Below, piece after piece: positions 1 through 4,655 of a DNA stretch of 6,068 nucleotides; positions within the stretch are counted from its first letter, which is position 1, and each line of letters begins with the position of its first letter. Position numbers and translations under genes: made by a program. Below the pieces are notes generated by a model that saw nothing but the letters and a program-made list of their open reading frames with translations, searched no databases and was not told the DNA's origin. The stretch is from NCBI GenBank assembly GCA_003141795.1, contig PLNO01000060.1:5952-12019 (forward strand), read 5' to 3'. The stretch is from Spirochaetaceae bacterium (GTDB lineage Bacteria; Spirochaetota; Spirochaetia; SZUA-6; Fen-1364).

Positions 1-118
1 GGGAATCCGTCGCGGCGGCGGAGATGTCGCCGTTGCCACGGGGCTGCGTCACGACGCGGCCCGCGGTCGCGCGGAGGAGATCGTTGAAGGAGAGGATCAC
101 CCGCGCGGTTGCCGTCAT
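1..118 (-). CDS. murF: Mur ligase, N-terminal fragment (probably MurF)
   Basis: Only the first 39 codons are present; the gene runs off the left edge. MurF joins D-alanyl-D-alanine to UDP-MurNAc-tripeptide with ATP in the cytoplasm, the last soluble step of peptidoglycan precursor synthesis. The visible residues include a FNDLLRATAGRVV segment (residues 11-23) and end in AATDS, which fits the Mur ligase N-terminal substrate-binding domain: an LxxATGGxx helix followed by a strand leading into the TDSR turn. The ATG overlaps the ftsL stop codon (ATGA), with a GGAAGGGG ribosome binding site about 7 bases upstream. There is no membrane segment, so this is not FtsI, which normally follows ftsL. 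MurE shares the same N-terminal fold and cannot be fully excluded. MurF is preferred on the residue pattern and because mraZ-rsmH-ftsL-murF is the order I recall in Treponema. Confidence 0.66.
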   Translation of the reverse strand, partial: MTATARVILSFNDLLRATAGRVVTQPRGNGDISAAATDS

Positions 119-438
119 GGAGCCGCCCCTTCCGCGTCAGCCCCGCCCACGGCCGCAGCCGCCGGGCTCACCGCGGTGCCCGACTGCTGGCGGGTCACGA
201 CGGACTGATCCGCTTGAAGGAGCCCCAGCCCCGTCGCCTTCTCGGCGACACGGTCCGGGGAGCTCTCATAGGCGATCTGACCGATGGCGTCACGGTTCGC
301 CTCCAACAGGTCCTTCTGCTGCTTTTCGAGCAGCGCGACCTTGTCGGAGAGATCGTTGTAGCGATACCCCTCCCACGCATTGAGGAAGAACATCCCGGGA
401 ACGGCAAGACAGACCAGTGCGGCAAGGACCCGCTTCAT
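115..438 (-). CDS. ftsL: Cell division protein FtsL-like (107 aa)
   Basis: This is a small bitopic divisome protein. FtsL normally pairs with FtsB/DivIC and FtsQ/DivIB through a periplasmic coiled coil and helps activate septal wall synthesis. Residues 1-3 are MKR, residues 4-21 form one hydrophobic membrane helix, and residues 27-55 form a charged heptad-like helix (LSDKVALLEKQQKDLLEANR). The next part, SSPDRVAEKATGLGL (about residues 60-74), resembles the FtsL segment that precedes the conserved GL. The tail from about residue 88 is Ala/Gly-rich and probably disordered. The ATG at 438 overlaps the rsmH stop (ATGA) and has GGAGGGG 2-4 bases upstream; longer in-frame extensions into rsmH have no support. 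FtsL proteins diverge strongly, so the call rests on size, topology and position between rsmH and a mur gene. Confidence 0.82.
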   Translation of the reverse strand: MKRVLAALVCLAVPGMFFLNAWEGYRYNDLSDKVALLEKQQKDLLEANRDAIGQIAYESSPDRVAEKATGLGLLQADQSVVTRQQSGTAVSPAAAAVGGADAEGAAP

Positions 439-1382
439 TTCCCCTCCGGCTGCGGACGCGGCTTCTCGGCCACGCGCAGCTTCGCGCTGCGGCTGGCCGG
501 GTTGAGGGTGACCTCCTCTTCCGAGGCGGTGACGGGCTTTGGCGTGACGGTGCGAAGCGCCGCTTTCCCCCCACATTGACAGATCGGCCATTCCGGGGGG
601 CACGTACACTCCTTGCTCTTTTCACGGAAGAACAGCTTCACGATCCTGTCTTCCAGTGAATGGAAGGAAATCACCCCGATGCGTCCGCCCGGCGCCAGGA
701 CGCGCAGCGCCTCGGCAAGCCCGGTTTCCAGCTGCGAAAGCTCGCGGTTGACCGCGATCCTGAGGGCCTGGAACGTACGGGTGGCGGGGTGGATCCGCAT
801 ATGGCGGTACTTGTCGGGCACTGCCGAGGCGATGATCAGAGCGAGGCGCCGTGAGCTCTCGATGGGCTCACGCTCACGCTCGCGCACGATGCGCGCGACG
901 ATGGGCCGAGCGAAGCGCTCTTCGCCGTAGCGGAAGAGGATGTCGGCGATCTCCGGAGGCTCTGCCGTGTTCACGATGTCCGCCGCGGTGGTCGTGAGGT
1001 CGGCGCCCAGGCGCATGTCCAGCGGCTCGTCGCGGTCGAAGGAGAAGCCGCGGCCGCTCGACTCGTAGTGGAACCTCGACACGCCGAGATCCATGAGGAT
1101 GAGGTCCGGCGAGGCTTCCCCGCGGTAGTCCTTGAGGAAGCTGCCGAACCACGCGTTGACGAGGCGTGCGCGGTCAGCGAACGGGCTGAGCCGCTCCCGC
1201 GCCGTCTCGAGGATGGAGGCATCCGCATCGAGGCCTATGACGGACAAACGAGGGTAGCGTTTCAGGAAGACTTCCGAATGTCCCCCCTCGCCGAGGGTGG
1301 CATCGATCATGAGCCCGCCCTCCGCAGGGGGGACGAGAAACCCGAGGACCTCCTGGACCATCACCGATTGGTGCACGATCAC
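435..1382 (-). CDS. rsmH: 16S rRNA (cytosine-1402-N4)-methyltransferase RsmH (MraW)
   Basis: RsmH methylates N4 of C1402 in the P-site region of 16S rRNA using S-adenosylmethionine. The 315-residue length is normal for the family. Visible motifs are VHQSVMVQEVL at the N terminus; the SAM-binding DATLGEGGHS (residues 27-36) and GLDAD (50-54); MDLGVS followed by SGRGFSF and EPLDMRL (97-125); GEERFARPI (153-161); RTFQALRIAVN (202-212); and PGGRIGVISFHSLEDRIVK (231-249). Near the C terminus lies the usual Cys cluster CTCPPEWPICQCG (259-271). The start chosen is GTG at 1382: it overlaps the mraZ stop as GTGA, has GGAGG at 1395-1391 with 8-base spacing, and keeps the conserved His near residue 4. 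An upstream ATG at 1472 in the same frame lies inside mraZ and would add 30 residues unlike the family. FHYESSGRGFSF is the form I associate with spirochete members. Confidence 0.96.
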   Translation of the reverse strand: MIVHQSVMVQEVLGFLVPPAEGGLMIDATLGEGGHSEVFLKRYPRLSVIGLDADASILETARERLSPFADRARLVNAWFGSFLKDYRGEASPDLILMDLGVSRFHYESSGRGFSFDRDEPLDMRLGADLTTTAADIVNTAEPPEIADILFRYGEERFARPIVARIVREREREPIESSRRLALIIASAVPDKYRHMRIHPATRTFQALRIAVNRELSQLETGLAEALRVLAPGGRIGVISFHSLEDRIVKLFFREKSKECTCPPEWPICQCGGKAALRTVTPKPVTASEEEVTLNPASRSAKLRVAEKPRPQPEGK

Positions 1383-1819
1383 AGCGTGATCCTCCCTCCC
1401 AGTTTCTCGGCAGCTTCCTTGAACTTCGCCTCGTTCTCCGTCAGGTAGTCCTGGTAGGACACCTCCGACCATATCTCCATGTACTTTTTAAGCCCCAGTA
1501 TGATGCAATCCTTCTTCAAATCCGCGTATTCCCTCAACGTCTGGGGGATGACGATCCTCCCCGCCTTGTCGATCTCTGTCTCCTGCGCCGGGGCGATCAT
1601 CCGCCTCTGGATGAGCCGCGATTCTTCCTGGAACAGGGACGTCGAACCGATGAGCTTCTCGGAAAAGGTCTTCCATTCCTCGGGCGGGAACATCCAGAGG
1701 CAGTTCTCCACGCCGCGAGTCAGGATGACGACGTTCCCGACCACTTCGGTCCTCATCCGGGAAGGAATGAGCAGCCTCCCCTTTTCGTCCAGTGAACAGC
1801 GGAATTCCCCGGTTATCAT
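1379..1819 (-). CDS. mraZ: Transcriptional regulator MraZ
   Basis: MraZ is the first gene of most dcw clusters. It is an AbrB/SpoVT-fold DNA-binding protein forming ring-shaped oligomers, and in Escherichia coli it represses its own operon by binding spaced TGGG-type repeats. The 146-residue length is typical. Two copies of the family signature are visible: DEKGRLLIPSRMR (residues 11-23) and DKAGRIVIPQTLREYA (84-99), each carrying the DxxGRxxIP core. The C terminus (about 120-146) is a charged helix. The ATG at 1819 is fixed by an in-frame TAG only two codons upstream. Its own ribosome binding site is weak (TAGG, 2 bases away). The gene is first in the minus-strand dcw operon and lies just downstream of a matching repeat array and promoter, which supports autoregulation. 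Confidence 0.96.
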   Translation of the reverse strand: MITGEFRCSLDEKGRLLIPSRMRTEVVGNVVILTRGVENCLWMFPPEEWKTFSEKLIGSTSLFQEESRLIQRRMIAPAQETEIDKAGRIVIPQTLREYADLKKDCIILGLKKYMEIWSEVSYQDYLTENEAKFKEAAEKLGGRITL

Positions 1820-1824
1820 GGCCT

Positions 1825-1864
1825 ACTTCACCACTTTTTCCTAATCTCCCCCACTTTTTCCCAC
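1825..1864 (-). promoter_or_regulatory. Probable MraZ operator: four 10-bp repeats upstream of mraZ
   Basis: On the minus strand, four consecutive 10-bp units begin at 1864, 1854, 1844 and 1834. Their first five bases are GTGGG, GTGGG, TTAGG and GTGGT; units 1 and 3 continue with AAAAA. The period equals one helical turn, so all G-rich blocks face the same side of the DNA. MraZ of E. coli and of mycoplasmas is known to bind such GTGG-containing direct repeats upstream of mraZ. Here the array lies between the predicted transcription start (about 1870) and the mraZ ATG, so bound MraZ would block promoter clearance. Unit 3 is degenerate. Binding is inferred, not shown. Confidence 0.8.
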
Positions 1865-1876
1865 CTCCTGAGCGAC

Positions 1877-1904
1877 ATAATACCTCTGAAACCCTCAATG
1901 TCAA
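1877..1904 (-). promoter_or_regulatory. Sigma70-type promoter of the mraZ (dcw) operon
   Basis: Read on the minus strand, a perfect -35 box TTGACA (1904-1899) is followed after 16 bp by TATTAT (1882-1877), one mismatch from the -10 consensus. A start near 1870 would give a leader of about 50 bases containing the MraZ repeat array. It is the best sigma70-like match I found in the window and is correctly placed for mraZ. Confidence 0.77.
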
Positions 1905-1943
1905 CCACGCTCCGGGGAGAAACGGAAGGAAAACGGGAAATAA

Positions 1944-1972
1944 TTATCGGAACTAATAAACCTATGTATAGT
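1944..1972 (+). promoter_or_regulatory. Candidate promoter for the DUF1820-type gene cluster (upstream option)
   Basis: The gap between the divergent mraZ promoter and the gene at 2046 is about 140 bases and contains an AT-richer stretch (about 1936-1973). TATAGT at 1967-1972 is a good -10 candidate; the matching -35 at 1944-1949 (TTATCG, 17-bp spacer) is poor. No clear hairpin or riboswitch was seen in this gap. Confidence 0.35.
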
Positions 1973-1996
1973 AGATGGCGAAATGGGACACGGAAA

Positions 1997-2025
1997 TTGA
2001 CACGTGGACGAGGTTTCGCTACGCT
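1997..2025 (+). promoter_or_regulatory. Candidate promoter for the DUF1820-type gene cluster (downstream option)
   Basis: A perfect TTGACA at 1997-2002 is followed after 17 bp by TACGCT (2020-2025), which keeps only TA and the final T of the -10 consensus. It would give a leader of only about 14 bases, just including the GGAG at 2033-2036. It competes with the upstream option; only one need be real. Confidence 0.3.
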
Positions 2026-2045
2026 CCCCGATGGAGCAATAACGG

Positions 2046-2327
2046 GTGTCCCTCTACAGAGTCCACTTCAAATGGAAAGAAAAGGAGATCGAGCTCATGG
2101 CGAAGAGTCTCGACCTCACCCATCCCTATTTCGTATCGATCAAGAACCTCGTCTTCCCCATCGAGCAGAAGCTCGTCATCAATCCCCTGGAGGAGGAAAC
2201 GCGAAGAACGTTTTCCAAGGCGGACCACCTCATGATCCCCTTTCAGACCGTGATCCTCATCGAAGAGCTTCCGGACGATGGGGATGGCAAAGTTATGCCG
2301 TTCACCGTCATCGAGGAAGGCGAATGA
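2046..2327 (+). CDS. DUF1820-type small cytoplasmic protein (93 aa)
   Basis: The product resembles the DUF1820 family, a group of short soluble proteins of unknown function best known from Pseudomonas and other proteobacteria. Visible parallels are the opening LYRVHFKWKEKEIELMAKSL (residues 3-22), a YF.SIKNLVF segment (28-37), the LVINPLEEETRRTF block (43-56), matching the family's lvvdPsEEkLkxeF, and a MIPFQTVILIEEL strand (63-75), matching iPmhaIIRIdEV. There is no signal peptide or membrane helix. The start is GTG at 2046 with GGAG at 2033-2036, 9 bases upstream. It is the first gene of a three-gene plus-strand group, divergent from mraZ, with 55 bases before the next gene. The resemblance was judged by eye from memory of the family; no function is claimed. 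Confidence 0.82.
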   Translation: MSLYRVHFKWKEKEIELMAKSLDLTHPYFVSIKNLVFPIEQKLVINPLEEETRRTFSKADHLMIPFQTVILIEELPDDGDGKVMPFTVIEEGE

Positions 2328-2382
2328 ACCAGAATTCATTCACCGTTGCAAAATCGCCTGATCCCGATTAGAATCTCATCCA

Positions 2383-2628
2383 GTGGTACGCACCGGCACG
2401 ATCGTCTATCCCGAGGGGGACAGCAGGGAGATCGAGCACGAGCTGAACGTCAATCAGCTCGTTGATCTGAACGGCAATCCGTTGCCCCTCCCCCTGCCCA
2501 GCGCCCGAATGATCGTGTACAGGGTATGGAAGATATCGACGAGCGCCGAGCGGAACACCGAGGACGTTTTCTACCATCTGGAGCTCGTGACACGGCCGGA
2601 GCTCGAAAGCGCGACATTCAAGGAGTAG
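2383..2628 (+). CDS. Hypothetical protein, 81 aa
   Basis: I do not recognise this protein. It has no signal peptide, membrane helix or cysteine. Residues 4-28 (TGTIVYPEGDSREIEHELNV then NQLVD) look like a short beta-rich start. A Leu/Pro run (NPLPLPLPS, 32-40) is followed by a strand-like stretch (ARMIVYRVWKISTS, 41-54) and an acidic end. GTG at 2383 is the only usable start, because an in-frame TGA lies at 2359-2361; the ribosome binding site is poor. It is judged real from its GC-rich codon use matching its neighbours, the lack of a better frame, and tight coupling: only 3 bases separate its stop from the STAS gene ATG, and its last codons form that gene's AAGGAG ribosome binding site. It may work with the STAS protein; that is inference from spacing alone. 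Confidence 0.7.
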   Translation: MVRTGTIVYPEGDSREIEHELNVNQLVDLNGNPLPLPLPSARMIVYRVWKISTSAERNTEDVFYHLELVTRPELESATFKE

Positions 2629-2631
2629 GTC

Positions 2632-2937
2632 ATGTTCGAACGGAAAAACATCTCCAAAGACGAGGTCGTTCTGGTCGTGACGGGGTCGCTTGCCGGAGAC
2701 ATGACCGCCCAGTTCCAGAAGGAAGTTGAGGAGCTGGCCGCAGGCGGCAATTCGACGATCACCCTCGACCTCTCCGCCACGGAAAGCATCAACTCCTCCG
2801 CCCTCGGCAAGATCCTGCTGTTCAGGAAGAAGCTCGCGGAGCGGGAGCGTACGCTGCAGATCCGCGGATGCAGCGAGACCCTGTACAAGACCTTTCAGAT
2901 GATCAAGTTCGACACCTTGATCTCGATCAAGAGGTAG
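2632..2937 (+). CDS. STAS-domain protein, anti-sigma-factor antagonist type
   Basis: This is a single-domain, 101-residue STAS protein like SpoIIAA/RsbV. In the known systems these bind an anti-sigma kinase when unphosphorylated and are inactivated by phosphorylation on a conserved serine. Features in order are a first strand EVVLVVTGSLAG (residues 11-22), helix 1 (25-37), the strand TITLDLSATESI (42-53), then the INSSALGKILLFRKKL segment (53-68). This last part matches the xDSSGLGxLL signature, with Asn54 in place of Asp and Ser55 as the likely phosphosite. The final part carries LQIRGCSETLYKTFQMIKFD (75-94), as in family members (v.gcs..v...f...gld). AAGGAG at 2620-2625 sits 6 bases before the ATG. 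The gene ends 11 bp inside the convergent methyltransferase gene. No partner kinase, phosphatase or sigma factor is in the window. Confidence 0.9.
   Translation: MFERKNISKDEVVLVVTGSLAGDMTAQFQKEVEELAAGGNSTITLDLSATESINSSALGKILLFRKKLAERERTLQIRGCSETLYKTFQMIKFDTLISIKR
2901..2931. repeat. Small inverted repeat at the convergent gene ends
   Basis: GATCAAG (2901-2907) and CTTGATC (2916-2922) form a perfect 7-bp stem with an 8-base loop. A second GATCAAG (2925-2931) can pair with the same central arm, so two hairpins compete. The element covers the last codons of the STAS gene and the end of the methyltransferase gene. It lacks a following T-run on either strand, so it is at best a weak terminator or pause site. 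Part of the repetition comes from repeated Ile-Lys codons. Confidence 0.35.
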
Positions 2938-3775
2938 GCTTCACCGCCAGAAACATCACGACGTCCCCGAACCCCCACCTCTTGGCCATCCGGTCCACGG
3001 GGCGTTTGAAGAGGGTGGGCGCCATGCCCACCGCGATGCCTCCCCACGTCACGCATTTGCGCACCTCGAACCCCGCCTCTTCGAGGAGCCGCAGCAGCGT
3101 CTTCTTGGAAAACAGCACGAGGTGATCCGCAATCGCCGACCGCCACGCCGTGCCGAAGAGTCGTGCCTGGAAACCGTCGATATTCGGCGTGGTCACCAGC
3201 ACGCACCCGCCGGGCAGCAGGATGCGGCGCACCTCTGCCAGAAAGGAACGCGGGTCGGGGAGGTGCTCGATGAGGTGGGAGAAGTGGACGGCCGCGAACG
3301 ACGCGGCGGGGAAAGCCGCCTCCTCCAGGGTGCCGGGAAAGATCTTTACCCCGCGATGGGATGCCCCGTACTCCGCCGATTCACGGCAGACATCGACGCC
3401 CTGGACGTCCCAGCCCTCTCCCTTCATCGACTCGATCAGCATGCCCGTGGCGCACCCGATATCCAGGAAACGTCGGGGGGTCGGGAGCGTGGTCGCGGCA
3501 TGGGAGAAGTCGACATCGCGAAGCCCCATCCGCATGAGCCCGAAGAAGTTGCTCTCATTGGAAAGCTCGTAGGAGAAGTAGTCACCCGCATAGCGCAACC
3601 GCACGTCATCGAACACGGGACGAGGGTTCTGGTAGACGATGCTGCACGCCGCGCAGCGAACGAAGGCGAACCCGTCGCAGGCAAGAAAAGCCCGCGATCG
3701 TGCGCTGCCGCAGACCGGGCAGGGAACGCTCTCCTGGCGTTCGACTCCCGGCGTGGAGGAATACGTCTTGGCCAC
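2927..3775 (-). CDS. Class I SAM-dependent methyltransferase with N-terminal zinc ribbon
   Basis: The product is 282 residues. The N-terminal part carries PCPVCGS (Cys19, Cys22) and RCAACSIVYQNPRP (Cys41, Cys44), a four-cysteine zinc ribbon. The Rossmann methyltransferase core follows: FLDIGCATG (103-111, SAM motif I), VQGVDV (124-129, acidic motif II), SHLIEHLPDP (166-175) and LLPGGCVLVTTPN (186-198). This architecture is common in Methyltransf_11/13-like enzymes acting on sugars, lipids or other small molecules; the substrate cannot be told here. The chosen start is GTG at 3775 because a perfect AGGAGG (3787-3782) lies 6 bases upstream. An in-frame ATG at 3793 (288 aa) has no well-spaced ribosome binding site and its upstream region is folded into a palindrome. 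It is the last gene of the propeller-peptidase operon, and its 3' end overlaps the STAS gene. Confidence 0.88.
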   Translation of the reverse strand: MAKTYSSTPGVERQESVPCPVCGSARSRAFLACDGFAFVRCAACSIVYQNPRPVFDDVRLRYAGDYFSYELSNESNFFGLMRMGLRDVDFSHAATTLPTPRRFLDIGCATGMLIESMKGEGWDVQGVDVCRESAEYGASHRGVKIFPGTLEEAAFPAASFAAVHFSHLIEHLPDPRSFLAEVRRILLPGGCVLVTTPNIDGFQARLFGTAWRSAIADHLVLFSKKTLLRLLEEAGFEVRKCVTWGGIAVGMAPTLFKRPVDRMAKRWGFGDVVMFLAVKPTS

Positions 3776-3781
3776 CTCAGC

Positions 3782-3787
3782 CCTCCT
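3782..3787 (-). promoter_or_regulatory. Ribosome binding site AGGAGG deciding the methyltransferase start
   Basis: This perfect Shine-Dalgarno sequence overlaps the peptidase stop codon (TAG, 3788-3786) and precedes GTG at 3775 by 6 bases. It lies 7 bases outside the adjacent palindrome and so stays free when that hairpin forms. It supports GTG 3775 over ATG 3793 and suggests coupled translation of peptidase and methyltransferase. Confidence 0.7.
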
Positions 3788-4655
3788 ACTCATGGACGGT
3801 GAAAGAGACCTCTTTCACCGTCTCGTTTCCTGCAAAATCCCGAGCGACGAGGCGCAGGCGGGAAGCCCCCGCGCGCAGCTCGACCCTGCCGCAGCGCACG
3901 AGCCCCGTCGGGTCGTAGATGTCCGCCCTCGAGATCCCTGCCGCCCCGAGCACTTTCCTTCCCTCTTTCACCTGCAGCGTGTCGAAAAGGATGCGGCTGA
4001 TCCCCTTCCCGTCGAGTGCGAGCCCCACGCTATACGGCGCAAGGGCCGCGTGGAAGCGTACGTCCTCCCGCAGATCGTAGATCTCGGCAAGGACGTCGAC
4101 CTTTCCGGCTGCGATGCTCGCCCCTGGTTCCAGGTCCTGGCGCGCGTTTCCCACCGCCAGGACGACCCGCCGTATCACGGGCGGCTGCGTGTCGGGGGTG
4201 GTCGGCAGGAGGGTCAGCGGATTGATCGAGGAGCTTTCCTCCAGGTCATAGACGCTGAAATGCAGGTGCTTCCCGACGGCATGGCCGGTTTCTCCGATGA
4301 TCCCGATGAGGTCCTTCGGCGTGTAGATGGTGCGGGCCGCACCGAGGCTTCCCTGCGCAAGGTGCCCGTACAGGGTGAGGATGTCCTGCCCGTGGTGGAG
4401 AACGACGAATGAGCCCGTGCCACGGGGAACCGAGGTGAACGAGCAGCCCTCGTCATAGCGGAAGAGGAGCTCCCCCGGCAGGACGGCGTGGACCTCCTGC
4501 GGCCCGCCCCCGATGTCCAGGCCGTCGTGGAAATGGTCGCCGCGGTCTTCGCCGAAGGTCCCCGTGACGATTCGCTTCTCCACGGGCCAGTCCAGCGCGT
4601 ACGAGGGGAGGATTGCCGCAAGAAGAAGAGCACAGAGCGCTGCACGCCGCTTCAT
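3786..4655 (-). CDS. Exported M23 family metallopeptidase (LytM/lysostaphin type) with C-terminal Ig-like region
   Basis: This is a zinc endopeptidase predicted to cut peptidoglycan cross-bridges or peptide stems outside the inner membrane. The 289-residue product starts with a signal peptide (MKRR, a hydrophobic run at 5-17, likely cleavage after Ser-Tyr-Ala at 20). The M23 domain spans about 30-145: the HxxxD zinc motif is His43-Asp44-Gly45-Leu46-Asp47, YGHL is at 96-99, and the HxH motif is His130-Leu-His132 in GKHLHFSV. All key residues are present, so it should be active rather than a degenerate activator. Residues about 157-289 form a beta-rich region ending in ARDFAGNETVKEVSFTV, typical of Ig-like/Big domains. 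The ATG at 4655 shares one base with the propeller stop (TAATG), showing tight coupling. Longer in-frame extensions into the propeller gene are rejected because the signal peptide begins here. Confidence 0.92.
   Translation of the reverse strand: MKRRAALCALLLAAILPSYALDWPVEKRIVTGTFGEDRGDHFHDGLDIGGGPQEVHAVLPGELLFRYDEGCSFTSVPRGTGSFVVLHHGQDILTLYGHLAQGSLGAARTIYTPKDLIGIIGETGHAVGKHLHFSVYDLEESSSINPLTLLPTTPDTQPPVIRRVVLAVGNARQDLEPGASIAAGKVDVLAEIYDLREDVRFHAALAPYSVGLALDGKGISRILFDTLQVKEGRKVLGAAGISRADIYDPTGLVRCGRVELRAGASRLRLVARDFAGNETVKEVSFTVHE
3795..3822 (-). repeat. Perfect 13-bp inverted repeat with 2-base spacer in the peptidase 3' end
   Basis: The arms are 3795-3807 (GACGGTGAAAGAG) and 3810-3822, its exact reverse complement, separated by AC. 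The RNA would form a strong hairpin of about 11 pairs with a small loop. It lies in the last peptidase codons, 6 bases before the stop codon (3788-3786) and 7 bases before the methyltransferase AGGAGG. No T-run follows on the minus strand, so it is not a standard terminator. A role in transcript stability, attenuation or coupling is possible. Confidence 0.75.

Noticed and set aside
1..118. FtsI (septal penicillin-binding protein) as the gene after ftsL
   Set aside because: The first 39 residues contain no membrane helix and end in a Mur-ligase-like TDS turn.
24..579. Plus-strand open frames opposite the Mur ligase, ftsL and the rsmH end
   Set aside because: Low-complexity Arg/Pro-rich translations antisense to well supported dcw genes, with no ribosome binding site that stands out.
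1383..1472. N-terminal extension of rsmH to ATG 1472
   Set aside because: It would lie wholly inside mraZ and add 30 residues unlike the family, while GTG 1382 has a well-spaced GGAGG and overlaps the mraZ stop.
2001..2006. CACGTG palindrome in the divergent control region
   Set aside because: A 6-bp palindrome is expected by chance in this length and has no second copy nearby.
2328..2382. The 55-base gap between the DUF1820-type gene and the 81-aa gene as a terminator or promoter site
   Set aside because: I found no stable hairpin with a T-run and no convincing -35/-10 pair.
3776..3793. ATG 3793 as the methyltransferase start
   Set aside because: No well-placed ribosome binding site, and the upstream sequence is in a strong hairpin; GTG 3775 has a perfect AGGAGG at 6 bases. 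It remains a possible alternative.
3795..3822. Intrinsic terminator at the peptidase palindrome
   Set aside because: The stem is strong, but no T-run follows on either strand, and the downstream gene has a perfect ribosome binding site.
3122..4412. Long plus-strand open frames (3122-3802 and 3639-4412) opposite the methyltransferase and peptidase
   Set aside because: They lie antisense to genes with clear family motifs, their products show no recognisable domain, and Arg/Pro/Ala-rich composition is what GC-rich antisense frames give.
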